From Trichomonas tenax (Eukaryota > Parabasalia > Trichomonadida > Trichomonadidae), in NCBI GenBank assembly GCA_023091735.1, contig JALKBU010000070.1, positions 31,013 through 95,012 of the forward strand: a DNA stretch of 64,000 nucleotides, written 5' to 3'. A program made the position numbers and the translations under genes. Shown here in pieces: positions 29,284 through 38,956 of the stretch. The first letter of the stretch is position 1; every line of letters starts with the position of its first letter. The notes beneath the pieces are model-generated. The model did not search any database. It saw only the letters and a list, made by a program, of their open reading frames with translations, and was not told the DNA's origin.

Positions 29284-32106
29284 ATGGAAGAATTTTGTAA
29301 GTGCTTGATCGAGCAGAAATACTTCTCGGAAGCTCAAATCATGCGGTATGCAAGCGATAAAGACCTGCTGTGCTACACATGGGACAATCTTCCTTTGTTT
29401 TTACAAAGTAATCCCAACCTTCACGAATACTTTAGCCATCTATTCATCAATTTATACGCAATAACAAAGAAGAGCCCAGATGTACTTAATGTGGTTAGAA
29501 GATCGGAATTTTCGAATACGATCCAAAATTTGTTACAATTTATTGATAATTCATGCATTTTCTATGCTTTTGACCTTATATCTCGCTGTTTTGACAGTAG
29601 AAATTTAATTTTTTTCCAATTTTTGAGTTATTGCAATGGAATTGAAGGATTTCCAACAAGATTTAAAGCATTATTAGCAGCGAAATCTCTAGAATATCCC
29701 AATAACGAACAAACGCATCCATTCATCACTGAAAGTATAAAATATATTCTGACTCAATTGAAAAACGAAGAATTAACAGATTATGATTTATCCACAATAA
29801 TGGAAAGCCTTCAGTCAATTTTTGATAACAATTACAATTTAATCCATTTAGATATTCGATTATTTTTTAACAATCTTTTTGGAAATTTTCTAAAAAAGTT
29901 CGAAGGTAAACAAATTCCGGAATTTCCTCAATTTGGGAGGCTGTGGAATCATTTTTGGGAAGCTGCAGCTTCTCTGGAGGAAGCGAATAATTATCTTATT
30001 GTCCTCTTTTATGAACAGCTTATTAAATATGATTTTCATGCATCATATTTAACAAGTATGTGTTCTACAATTGAGTACTGGATGCAACATGATGATTATA
30101 AATACGATCCAGAAGTCGCTCGAAATATCCTTCTTTTCTTCATCAAGTCATACGTAAAAGTCAAGGCTGAAATTGGATTTGATCTAAATTCAGAATCAAT
30201 ACCATTTAGAGGCATTATTAGAGTGTTTCATGAAAATATATCCGACCAGCCTCAATCAGTTATTGAAACACTCAGATCATTAATAGCTATGGGAGAAGAA
30301 TTCTTGAATCAAGGGGAAATTGACGAAGGGTCTTTAATTTATTTGAATTTATCCTGTTTTCTACACTATATGCACAATAATACATTTGAGAATGATGATA
30401 TATTTAACTTCCCAAAAATAGTCCAGTATATATTTGACAATTTCCAAATCATAGCTACAAATTATGAGTACATCCAAATAGCAAACGACATTCTCGATTC
30501 ATTGAAATACTTATTCAGCATGATTCCAGATATTAATCCCGATAATCAATATGAGGTAAATGGAATAGTATATAAGATGGAAAATGATCTCAAACATTAT
30601 ATGGAGAAAACTTTTAAAGCTGCTTTCTTAATTCCAGAAAACACTGAAGAAATAATCACTACATTTAAGCTCCTTTGCAGAAGCAACTACAGATTTGCTA
30701 CCCTTGAGGATTTCTCCAAATATCTCAGTGATGAGACAGCTGAAACATTTTTCCGATTGCTTTCTATATATCTTCCTTGCTGCATCATTAATGAGGATGT
30801 CGTTCCAGGTATCATCGAATATGTTGAAAAAATTGAATCGACACCCGAAAATGTGATTTCTTATCATATGGATATCATCACCAGACTTGCCATCCTTTGT
30901 CCTAACAGTCAATTCATCAATGCAAAAATTAATGAATACATTGACTATATTTTGCAACAATTAGATGACATATCATCAATTGAAATTGAGTTATTTGTCA
31001 AGTTCATCAATAGACTTAAGAAGCACAATTATCCAATAAATATGGAAAAATTTAGCGAAGCTTTTATCAAGAGATTGGAAGAAATATCATTTGTAACAGG
31101 TGGCAGTGCTTTCAAGCTTTTCAATTTCTACTATTTGGCTGCGACAAAACAAAATCTTGGTGAGGAAGATCAAAAGAATATTATAGTAACTTTGAATTTT
31201 ATCCTTGATGCTAATACTGGATCGATTTCTCAAATTTATTATTATCTCCCATTCATTAACTTTGAATATAGCTTTAATTTTTATTCTTATTTTGGAACAG
31301 AACTGTATACAAATTCTTTCATTGAAATTTCTCAGTTTTACGCATCTGAATTGATGATGAATGATCCAGACAGAATTAACATTCGCTCAATCATTGATGA
31401 CTCTCAGGCCATTCTTCAACAACTTCTTGAAAACTTACAAGATAAGTATATCTCTTATGAACAGCTCGTTGCATTTCTTACACTCGGAGTCCCATATATT
31501 AAAATAATGCAGCAGTTGGGAAGTGAAGAAAACTTCCGCTCATACATGGATGAAAAATATCTTGAACCTAAAACTGAAACTAATTTCATGATTGCAGATT
31601 TGGAACAGGGACTTGAATTGGCGCAATCCATGCTCCCAGACTTGGCATCAGACTTAGGATTAGAAGCTAATATTTTCCGTTTATACATTAACCAAAAGCT
31701 TGAACTAACTCAAGAATTACTTGAAAATGCAAAAAAAAATTACTTCGATCCTGTCCAAGCTTCATTTCTCATTGCATTTTGTGCACAAAATTCTCATGAA
31801 AACGCAGAAAATGTGAGGGCAATTGTATCAAACTTTCCATTCAAATGTTTCAACAATACATTCTTAGATGCCATCAAATACTATTTTGATAAGGCTGGAA
31901 TTAACAATTTTATTATGGAGAAACTTCTTCAGGTTTATTTCGCAGGTTCATTGAGGAAGCGCGGAATTAACGAAGGAAGATTAAGAGAGATAATTTGGGA
32001 ATATCCTATCGAGGATCTGAAAAGAGTAATGATATCAATGGTTGGTGCTTATCCTGATGCAATCGCTGCATTTCAACAAGAAAGAGGAATAGATTTCAAC
32101 GAATAA
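29284..32106 (+). CDS. large alpha-solenoid protein (exportin/HEAT-like?)
   Basis: 940 residues, almost all predicted amphipathic helices with Leu/Ile/Phe/Tyr spacing typical of HEAT-type repeats (for example LWNHFWEAAASLEEANNYL and LISRCFDSRNLIFFQFL). There is no catalytic motif, signal peptide or membrane helix. Overall size and helical character suit a karyopherin/exportin-like protein or another trafficking scaffold, but I see no clear importin-beta N-terminal signature, so the family is not fixed. Start: the frame runs back to GTG 29218, but the first ATG is 29284 (MEEFCKCLIEQKYFSE), which also begins the regular helix pattern. It stands alone between a broken transporter gene and a WD-repeat gene that faces it. 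Confidence 0.75.
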   Translation: MEEFCKCLIEQKYFSEAQIMRYASDKDLLCYTWDNLPLFLQSNPNLHEYFSHLFINLYAITKKSPDVLNVVRRSEFSNTIQNLLQFIDNSCIFYAFDLISRCFDSRNLIFFQFLSYCNGIEGFPTRFKALLAAKSLEYPNNEQTHPFITESIKYILTQLKNEELTDYDLSTIMESLQSIFDNNYNLIHLDIRLFFNNLFGNFLKKFEGKQIPEFPQFGRLWNHFWEAAASLEEANNYLIVLFYEQLIKYDFHASYLTSMCSTIEYWMQHDDYKYDPEVARNILLFFIKSYVKVKAEIGFDLNSESIPFRGIIRVFHENISDQPQSVIETLRSLIAMGEEFLNQGEIDEGSLIYLNLSCFLHYMHNNTFENDDIFNFPKIVQYIFDNFQIIATNYEYIQIANDILDSLKYLFSMIPDINPDNQYEVNGIVYKMENDLKHYMEKTFKAAFLIPENTEEIITTFKLLCRSNYRFATLEDFSKYLSDETAETFFRLLSIYLPCCIINEDVVPGIIEYVEKIESTPENVISYHMDIITRLAILCPNSQFINAKINEYIDYILQQLDDISSIEIELFVKFINRLKKHNYPINMEKFSEAFIKRLEEISFVTGGSAFKLFNFYYLAATKQNLGEEDQKNIIVTLNFILDANTGSISQIYYYLPFINFEYSFNFYSYFGTELYTNSFIEISQFYASELMMNDPDRINIRSIIDDSQAILQQLLENLQDKYISYEQLVAFLTLGVPYIKIMQQLGSEENFRSYMDEKYLEPKTETNFMIADLEQGLELAQSMLPDLASDLGLEANIFRLYINQKLELTQELLENAKKNYFDPVQASFLIAFCAQNSHENAENVRAIVSNFPFKCFNNTFLDAIKYYFDKAGINNFIMEKLLQVYFAGSLRKRGINEGRLREIIWEYPIEDLKRVMISMVGAYPDAIAAFQQERGIDFNE

Positions 32107-32769
32107 ATACCCTTGATTTTCGACCTTTCCACCCACCCAGAAAACAAAAAAAAATGTTTATTAATTATACCAGAACTCACTGAAATTACTGCCATAATTA
32201 CAATATACTCATTGTGTATATATTTCTCGAAGTTTGATCTCATTTCTCGTTCGAATTTGGCGAATCGGGGGGTTCCTATTGGATGTATACAGTGGAGCCA
32301 ACCTATTGATCATGTTCAAGAAGTTAAACAAAGATTTCTTAATCATCAAATTATATAATTGAATACCCCTGATTTCGCACCCACTCTGAAAAGAAAAAAA
32401 AAGTTAATTTTTTTGGGTTTAGATAAGAAATTTTCTATTTTAAATCAGCCAATAATATAGAGCTATAATGTATCTATTAAAATATTTATTTGCATTTTCA
32501 TAAAATTCTTTTTTTGCCTAAAAATGAAAAAAAATAGAAAAATTGTGTGGTGCAAAGGTCGAAAATTTAGGATAAATCTATATTTTATTTTCAAAAAAAA
32601 TATTCAAAATTTTTAGTTTTAAGAATGAAATAAAGGTATCTGTAGGGTATAATACATATTATTTGATACAAATAAAGGTATTTAAGCAATAACATTGTCG
32701 TTTATATAATAAAAATTAAGAAATAACACATAATCAAAACTCGAATGGAAAATATCGTTATCATTTCAG
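32107..32769. other. convergent 3' spacer with short direct repeats
   Basis: About 660 bp between two convergent genes. Two related segments begin at about 32107 and 32363: CCCTTGATTTTCGACC / CCCCTGATTTCGCACCC, each followed ~20 bp later by a run of eight or nine A. No coding region is supported. Confidence 0.45.
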
Positions 32770-34023
32770 TTATTCTGTCATGTCTGTGATGAAATTCCAT
32801 ACTTTGACGAATCTATCGCCAGAACCTGTGCAGAATTGCTTTCCATTTGGATTGAATGAAACCGCCATAACTGAATTTTGGTGATTGCTGAGCTTGTAAA
32901 GCATCTTTCCTTCTTCAATGTGCGAGATGATGCAAGAAAGATCTCTTGATCCACTGATAAGCCACTCGCCTCTTGGATCCATAGCCAAAGTGAGAACTAA
33001 GTCTTTGTGCTTGTCAAGTGTCTTCCAGAGTTCGAGTCCTGATTCCTTGATGTCCCAAATCTTAATTGTCTTATCAAGAGAAGATGTGATTAAACGGCTT
33101 CCGTTCAATGTGAAAAGGATGTTGTAGATACCATCTTCATGGCAAACCTTGGAGAATATCTGCTTTCCAGACTCCATATCCCAAAATGCAACTTGATGGT
33201 CGTCATATCCAACAGCTAAAGTCTTCTGATCAGGTGACAGAGCAATAGCGATGGCAGTGCCTTCGGTGTTCCTTGCGAATCTGTTGAGCTTCTGTGCGGT
33301 ATCGACATCCCAAATTTGGACGCAGCCAGAAGAAGTAGCGAAACGCTTTCCATCGGGGAGGAAAAGAACCTGGAAGAGGTGCTGGTCAGAGACGTTAATC
33401 TTGCGTTCTAAGCAAGATCCAGCTGGATCAACTCTGAAAATGTAGACGCATTTGTCTTCTACGCCACAAATTACCCTCGTTGAGTCCGGGGACCACGAAA
33501 TAGAGCGGACATGGCTTACTTGGTCATCCGCATTTCCGACTTTCTCGCCTAATATGAAGGAATCGACGTCGAAGTTGTAGATGCGGAGAACTTTGTCGGC
33601 ACCGATAGCGAGATTCTTTCCATCCGGTGAAAAAGCGGTGCTAACGATCACAGATTCGTCCTGAATTTCAATAAAAAGCGTAACACTGGCTGGATGTCTT
33701 GAGGCGGCTGTGTTGTCCAACACAGAAATATTTGCAACTTCCTCGACGTTCTCTGTTAGCTCAATTTGTTGTTGTTCGGGCTCCGGCGGTTTTTCTTGCT
33801 TAACAACGACTTCTGTCTTACGAGCGTCGAAGCCCGCTTTAATTTTGTCGATTTCGTCTGATAATACTTTAATCTTACTGCACTGATCGATAATAGCTTC
33901 TTTATATTTCTTGCATTCTTCTTCTAAAGCGTTCCTGTTCGCTAAAAGCTTTTCGTAGTCCACTTGGAACTGCATTAGAAGATTTCTGATTTCCAGCATT
34001 GGCATTTGTTGCTGCTGTTCCAT
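32770..34023 (-). CDS. Tup1-like WD40 corepressor
   Basis: 417 residues. The N-terminus (about 8-65) is a helix, LEIRNLLMQFQVDYEKLL to EECKKYKEAIIDQCSKI, resembling the Tup1 N-terminal tetramerisation coiled coil, in which a Q-containing helix binds Ssn6/Cyc8. A Glu/Pro/Gln-rich linker (about 68-110) follows. Then seven WD-type blades run from about 120 to 415, with clear endings VLRIYNF, CVYIFRV, CVQIWDV, QVAFWDM, TIKIWDI and FVKVWNF. This is the layout of Tup1/Groucho-type transcriptional corepressors, which bridge DNA-bound factors to chromatin. Nuclear location is expected. The blade order is convincing; assignment to Tup1 over another coiled-coil WD protein rests on the N-terminal helix. 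A GTGACAATTG motif lies about 25 bp before the ATG. Confidence 0.75.
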   Translation of the reverse strand: MEQQQQMPMLEIRNLLMQFQVDYEKLLANRNALEEECKKYKEAIIDQCSKIKVLSDEIDKIKAGFDARKTEVVVKQEKPPEPEQQQIELTENVEEVANISVLDNTAASRHPASVTLFIEIQDESVIVSTAFSPDGKNLAIGADKVLRIYNFDVDSFILGEKVGNADDQVSHVRSISWSPDSTRVICGVEDKCVYIFRVDPAGSCLERKINVSDQHLFQVLFLPDGKRFATSSGCVQIWDVDTAQKLNRFARNTEGTAIAIALSPDQKTLAVGYDDHQVAFWDMESGKQIFSKVCHEDGIYNILFTLNGSRLITSSLDKTIKIWDIKESGLELWKTLDKHKDLVLTLAMDPRGEWLISGSRDLSCIISHIEEGKMLYKLSNHQNSVMAVSFNPNGKQFCTGSGDRFVKVWNFITDMTE

Positions 34024-34598
34024 TTTTTATAATTTGCAAAACAGTGAAAAGTGACAATTGTAAATGAGAAAAGTCATTTCTCGCAAGAAATGATCGTCGT
34101 CTTCATTTTTGTTCAATCCTCTATATCTACCGCATCTATAAAATCCAAACATCATAAAATTAGACTCTTAAAATGATAGTTTAATTTCGAAAATTTTCAA
34201 ATTTGCGATCTGATCTTTCAGCTCTTCACCAGAAACTCTGTTGCTTCTATGCTTTAGATTTTCCAAGCGCCAGTTTTCATCTTTATCAAAAATTATTCCA
34301 AATTGCTACAAAATGTTTTTTTCTAATAAAATCACATTAATAAATACCTTTTCTATGATATAAATATACTAAATCTTAAGTTGTTTTTCGTTTATCCATT
34401 ATATTAACAAATCAAAAAATATCATAATGTGTTTGAAGATTGTTATATTTGTTATTTTTTACGCTTGTTGAAAATACATAAATCCATAGTATTTAAAGTG
34501 ATCGCTGTTGGTTTTTGATTTATGAAAAAATAGATGATCAAAAACGAGGCATTATTTGCGGTTTAATACTTTCAAACAGAGTGAAATTACAATAAATT
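34024..34598. other. spacer with GTGACA motif
   Basis: About 575 bp. AAAAGTGACAATTG at about 34048 lies just upstream of the Tup1-like gene and, in that gene's orientation, reads as TGTCAC followed by TTTTCACTG. The remainder is AT-rich and featureless. Confidence 0.4.
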
Positions 34599-35309
34599 TC
34601 ATGCAAATGGATTATAATTTTTATGGGGCTTTGTGATTTCTTCAGATGGAGCAACATTATTGAATGGCACCATGTCATCATTCAAATTGATGATAAGTTT
34701 TTGGTGGGCCAAAATGAAGTCTGTATAGGCTTCATCGAGCTTCGAGGCTCTTGTTTCCATGAAATTTGATGCATTTGTAATGAAAGATTGTGTAAGTTGC
34801 TCGTATTTCTTACGTGATTCTTCTACATCCTCTGGTTTCGCCTTTTTGTCCTTCTTTATCGATTCGTACGCTTTTAACGCTTTCTTTCGATTTTCGTTTG
34901 TTTCATTTATGCTTTCTATTTGGGCCTCCATCTTCGTGAGCTTAGCCAATGTGATATCCTGTATTTCTGGAATATAGTAATTAAATATTTGAACATCAAG
35001 AGCTCTCGAAAATCTCACAAATTTAACTGATTGATCTTTAGACTCAATTGGTGCATATCTGAATGCGCAATTCGCATCTTCGCAAAGTTTCGTTGTCATT
35101 TCAGACATTTTTTGTATGCCACGAATGTAGTCTTTAAGACGCGTGGAGAGTTCCTTGTGGTGGAGAATGACCACTCTGAACTCTTCCTTTATTCTGTTGT
35201 ATTCGTCGTCATCGAGATTATTTCTCTTGAATAGGATTTTCATTCCCCAAACAAAATGAATTTCCTCATCATTTTTTATTTTCGAGAATGTAATGTCCAT
35301 ACTTGCCAT
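34599..35309 (-). CDS. BAR-domain protein
   Basis: 236 residues. Nearly the whole protein is long helices with charged faces: residues about 30-75 (DDDEYNRIKEEFRVVILHH, then LKDYIRGIQKMSEMTTKL), 85-130 (QSVKFVRFSRALDVQIFNYY, then IPEIQDITLAKLTKMEAQI), 135-200 (NENRKKALKAYESIKKDKK, ..., ASKLDEAYTDFILAHQKL). Three long helices with a basic middle region, NRKK...KAYE...KK, and a Pro-containing turn between helices 1 and 2 fit the BAR fold, a curved dimer that senses or makes membrane curvature in endocytosis. No SH3 domain follows, as in short BAR proteins. ATG 35309 (MASMDITFSK) is preferred; the preceding GTG is not needed. The family call rests on pattern, not on a signature motif. Confidence 0.7.
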   Translation of the reverse strand: MASMDITFSKIKNDEEIHFVWGMKILFKRNNLDDDEYNRIKEEFRVVILHHKELSTRLKDYIRGIQKMSEMTTKLCEDANCAFRYAPIESKDQSVKFVRFSRALDVQIFNYYIPEIQDITLAKLTKMEAQIESINETNENRKKALKAYESIKKDKKAKPEDVEESRKKYEQLTQSFITNASNFMETRASKLDEAYTDFILAHQKLIINLNDDMVPFNNVAPSEEITKPHKNYNPFA

Positions 35310-35643
35310 CACTTATACTATCTATGCCCCGAAATTTAGCTTCCAAAAACTAATATTTGAATTACTTCATATCAAATATCTTTTCATTCAACTATATATT
35401 TCATACCATTATCGATCATTTTGATAATTCTATATATTTATTATATTCACACGATCAGATTTTATATTTTGGTTTTTTCATATACAAAATATAACAGTAA
35501 CATATATATTTAATGGTGTAAATAGCTTTGCTGTATTGAAAGCAATTTAGGTATTTAATGGACGCTGAATTAATAGAGTTTATTTATGCTGAAATTCAAC
35601 ATTGCTAAATTTTTGTTAGATACTATATGTAAATAATGATTTC
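35310..35643. other. short AT-rich spacer
   Basis: About 330 bp; nothing recognised beyond AT-rich tracts. Confidence 0.35.
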
Positions 35644-36309
35644 TTAGTCATACTGAACGCCAATATAGTTCTTGTAACCCATAATTACGAGCCATAAGTA
35701 AACGCATGTCTTTGGAATCATCAACATTCCAAGGAATTTGAATTTGTGAATAAAAAGAACAACAGGAGCATAAAATAAGAAAGAAAGGAATACAGCAAGC
35801 CATGAAAGCTTGAAATATGGATCATTTCTTGCTAATTGATAGCATAAAACCATCATAATAACGCCCATAACGAAGAATGGAACGTTTCTGATGATTCCCA
35901 TCATATAATTGCCCTCTGCTTTTGTCCATTTATTCTGTGGGAAAAGACAAAGAAGAATTCTGACCGCTGCAAGTGCAACCAATGAATACCTCATTGCGTC
36001 ATTAACATAGTCGTAACGAATTTCGAGTATGAAGTAAAATATCAAATAAAAAATTGTCATTGTAATGGAAGTAACGAGTTTCCCGACACCGAGAGAAACA
36101 GGATAATTATCAATTCCCTTGTGAGAGAGTGCCCAAACACGCGGTAACAAGTGGAAAGAGTCGCCAGCGCCCAAAGTAACAGCCATAACTCCAAATAGAG
36201 TCATCTCTAATGCAGGTGACTTAACTAATATGATAATGCCCATAGTGATAACGGAAACAAGATATGTGATGTCGAAGATTCCTTCACCGTACACTTGACC
36301 TTTTCCCAT
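35644..36309 (-). CDS. seven-helix membrane protein of bacterial type
   Basis: 221 residues with seven hydrophobic segments (about 12-30, 33-52, 73-95, 105-123, 135-157, 165-188, 194-213) and no signal. Between helices 2 and 3 is GAGDSFHLLPRVWAL, then LGVGKLVTSITMTIFYLI. A G-D-x-FHL-x-PR loop followed by G-K-x-(V/I)-TSITMTIFY is a pattern I associate with an uncharacterised membrane-protein family of Firmicutes, not with eukaryotic proteins. Length is as expected for that family. The conserved polar residues (Asp, His, Arg, Lys) inside the bundle suggest an enzyme or transporter, but none is known. If the resemblance holds, this is a lateral transfer from gut bacteria, common in trichomonads. 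Codon use is like the neighbours, so any transfer is old. Confidence 0.65.
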   Translation of the reverse strand: MGKGQVYGEGIFDITYLVSVITMGIIILVKSPALEMTLFGVMAVTLGAGDSFHLLPRVWALSHKGIDNYPVSLGVGKLVTSITMTIFYLIFYFILEIRYDYVNDAMRYSLVALAAVRILLCLFPQNKWTKAEGNYMMGIIRNVPFFVMGVIMMVLCYQLARNDPYFKLSWLAVFLSFLFYAPVVLFIHKFKFLGMLMIPKTCVYLWLVIMGYKNYIGVQYD

Positions 36310-36829
36310 TTTTTTGTAATGCTTGTAAAGTTCTCAAATTTCAAAAATTTTCATAAATAAGCATATTATATATGGAAAATCATAATATTTTAAAATAGCA
36401 ATTTTGAAAAATTTTTGTTCAAAATAATGATGCGATTAGATTTTCCATAATATGTTTTGTGTGTTTTCATTACCATTTTGTGAAATTAATTGAGATTCAT
36501 TGAGAAAACATCATTTTTATGATTTTTATTTGTTTGGTGGTCATAAATAAACTCATACTAAATATGTTTTCGCTCTTTGCCGATTTTTCAATACATTTAA
36601 ATTCCAAAATTTATAAAACTCACTATCAAAGAATGACAGTATTTACACTATACTCAAATTCGTGAATCAAGCATATTCTTCCTCATAACAAAAATGAATT
36701 CGATTATTTCGTGAATGAAAATTAAATTTATTGAGTCAAAGATAAAATGTAATGAAGAACATACGGATTAACATTTCCATAGATAGTTGAACACGTACGT
36801 TCAGAAACAGGTTATTTGGATTTGCAAAT
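36310..36829. other. gene-free spacer
   Basis: About 520 bp upstream of the seven-helix gene; AT-rich with no recognisable coding or RNA element. Confidence 0.35.
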
Positions 36830-37135
36830 ACATGCATGTTTGATTGAATGTTAAGAAAAGATATTCGGAACTAACAAGTCTAGTTATATCGTCGTCACAG
36901 TCAGTAGTGCCAGAATAGAAAACGCAAAGACTGGTACATTCGAAGACCAGATGTGTTGGAAAGATTGAGGGTCTCGATGCCAATAATGCAGCTTGGGAGA
37001 TTAATAGCTCGAAGTTTCTCATTGTATGCAAACACGTATGAACCAATCTGTGTGTTTTCGTTGATTATTGTCAATATCTCATATTGAAAGTTATATAGTG
37101 AATGATTTTCAAATTGATTAACTTGGCAGTACCTA
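36830..37135 (-). pseudogene. BspA-type LRR protein, C-terminal fragment
   Basis: Two frames on the minus strand. The first reads ENHSLYNFQYEILTIINENT then QIGSYVFAYNEKLRAINLPS, a BspA LRR unit with the IG-xx-AF-type core. The second reads CTSLCVFYSGTTDCDDDITRL, which matches the C-terminal cap LCLFYSGSVDCTDPGSRL of the large BspA gene ending at 58009. A frameshift in about the middle joins them. The fragment abuts a T29 run at its upstream side. It is the last piece of an otherwise lost BspA gene. Confidence 0.7.
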
Positions 37136-37138
37136 ATG

Positions 37139-37167
37139 TTTTTTTTTTTTTTTTTTTTTTTTTTTTT
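37139..37167. repeat. T29 homopolymer
   Basis: A run of 29 T at the 5' edge of the BspA fragment. It may be a true slippage tract, an insertion scar or a place where the assembly length is unreliable. Confidence 0.8.
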
Positions 37168-37464
37168 CAATAAAATAAATGCTATTGCAAGTAAGCGATG
37201 TAAAATTACGGCAACCTATAAAGCTGGTAAATTTATATAACAAGATGTTTCTAATGCAATATCTTTTATTTGTATGACGGAAGGGATATATCTTGAAGTT
37301 TTGAACAACTCAAAAAAACACTTACTTCTAATATTTGTTCATTGGGAGCGTAAACACTAACTAATGACCACAAAAAGCATATTATTCAATCTTAGTAATA
37401 TATTTCAATGTTCTAACATTAACAAAATTGGAACATACAGAAAAATAGATGTTCGTTTGCCAAG

Positions 37465-37676
37465 GCGTCCCAACAGATTTTTTTGATGCTTCGTGTCCCT
37501 GATGAAAAAAAAAACAACAAGAATTGTTTTCTTTAGTGCTTGGTACAAGTGTTGTTAAGCTGCGCCCCCCGAAAACGCATCGAAAATTTTTCGCATTTGT
37601 CGTTCATTTGGGGACGTGAAGCGTCAAAAAATTTCGTCGGGGACCCCATAAACCATTCAATTTTGAATGGTTTACA
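37465..37676. repeat. GC-rich inverted-repeat island
   Basis: Imperfect inverted arms at 37465-37499 and 37611-37645: the complement of the first reads GGGACACGAAGCATCAAAAA, the second GGGGACGTGAAGCGTCAAAA, both followed by a G-rich end. Directly after, AACCATTCAA TT TTGAATGGTT (37651-37673) is a nearly perfect 23-bp palindrome flanked by GGGGACC and GCGGGGATG. It may be the end of a decayed element or a structured transcript; no coding content. Confidence 0.6.
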
Positions 37677-37849
37677 GCGGGGATGCCCTGAGACGCCGTG
37701 GCAAAAAGTGTGCGAAAAACAACTATTACTAAGTCAATATAAATATCAATAAGCTCTTTGTGTCCGTTCTATTTACGATCTCCATACTCAAAAATCGTTA
37801 GAACGTCATTGTGGAGAGAGAAAAGAACGAATTTGATAATGCATCACAC

Positions 37850-38847
37850 ATGTTTGAATGGTTTACAAAATTTACAAAAAAATGCGTTTATTCGACGATT
37901 GAAGCTTCGACGTTCGAGATACCGTGTGGATACAGGTACACTATGCCCTAAGCTATTGATGTGATATTAATCAAATTCTTTAAAAGCTTTCTATTGAGTA
38001 GACAATAAAAAAATAATTTTTTATCTTGTTTATGCATAGGCTCCCTCAATATTGGATTTGTGAAGATTTGCTTACATCAATAGTGGAAGACAATATAAAT
38101 ACTAGCTAAATCTTAAAGCACATTTTTAATTTAGGCCTTTAACGGAAATCAAAAAAAAATAGATCTGATTAAAAACGCAAAGTGCGTGTTTTTTAAAAAA
38201 AAAATACTAATAGATTAGTAGCTCACCACTATAGGAGCATCACGTAATGAATGTTTTATTTTCCAAACACATCTATATATGAAGATAGCCAAAAGTAGCG
38301 CCTTTTTGCATCTAGTCCCTCAATATTAGGATTCAATATGTACAAGTTAAATATCACATACATCATATCAAATAGCAGCAATATCTTAAAACAAAATTCT
38401 TTTAAAATGCTCACAGAGGTTTAAAAATGTTATTTTATCATCTGTAAATTTGCATTTTCTCATATAAGTGCCAAAAACTAATAGTTATATTTTCTTAAGA
38501 TTTAACTAAAAACAGAACTTAGTAAGTTAGATCATTATAAGAAAAGAAGGACAGACAATTTACTCAGAAATTGAAAAACCTGGAAATTATATCTCTGAGC
38601 AAATTACTATCAAATGAGAAGAAGATTGCATTATGGTGCCTTTGCTATCATTTTGTGAATTGTATTCAGTTATTTCGAAAACCAAGATATATATAATTTT
38701 TTAAATATGAAGTAGAGAGTATTAATTTTACTTCTATTGTAAACATGACCTGTTATGGTATGATTTCTCTCATTGATGTTGCGCGCTAATGTCAAACACT
38801 GAGGCAATCAGAGCCCAACAATGGAAAAATGTAAACCATTCAAACAT
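37850..38847. repeat. 18-bp perfect inverted repeat pair, ~1 kb apart
   Basis: ATGTTTGAATGGTTTACA at 37850-37867 is exactly complementary to TGTAAACCATTCAAACAT at 38830-38847. The core TTGAATGGTTTACA also occurs in the palindrome at 37651-37675. The pair could be the termini of a ~1-kb non-autonomous element; no target duplication is evident, and the interior has no gene. Confidence 0.55.
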
Positions 38848-38956
38848 ATCCCTTAAGGTTATTGTAATTGACATTTGACACTTTACTTTTCATTTTTTTC
38901 TTATTTCGATTTCAGATATTATGAAGATGAAATGGAGAGAAATATGATTCGAAAAA

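Larger units (their letters stand above)
37168..38956. other. gene-free region with GC-richer palindromic island
   Basis: About 1.8 kb. 37440-37700 is conspicuously GC-rich for this window and full of inverted repeats (see next entries). The rest is AT-rich without a supportable gene; open stretches at 37540 and 37758 lack ATG starts and coding character. Confidence 0.45.

Noticed and set aside
32113..32358. 81-codon plus-strand frame after the solenoid gene
   Set aside because: Starts with TTG inside a 3' spacer; no coding character.
37540..37964. two plus-strand frames over the GC-rich island
   Set aside because: No ATG; they follow from palindromic repeats, not from coding selection.
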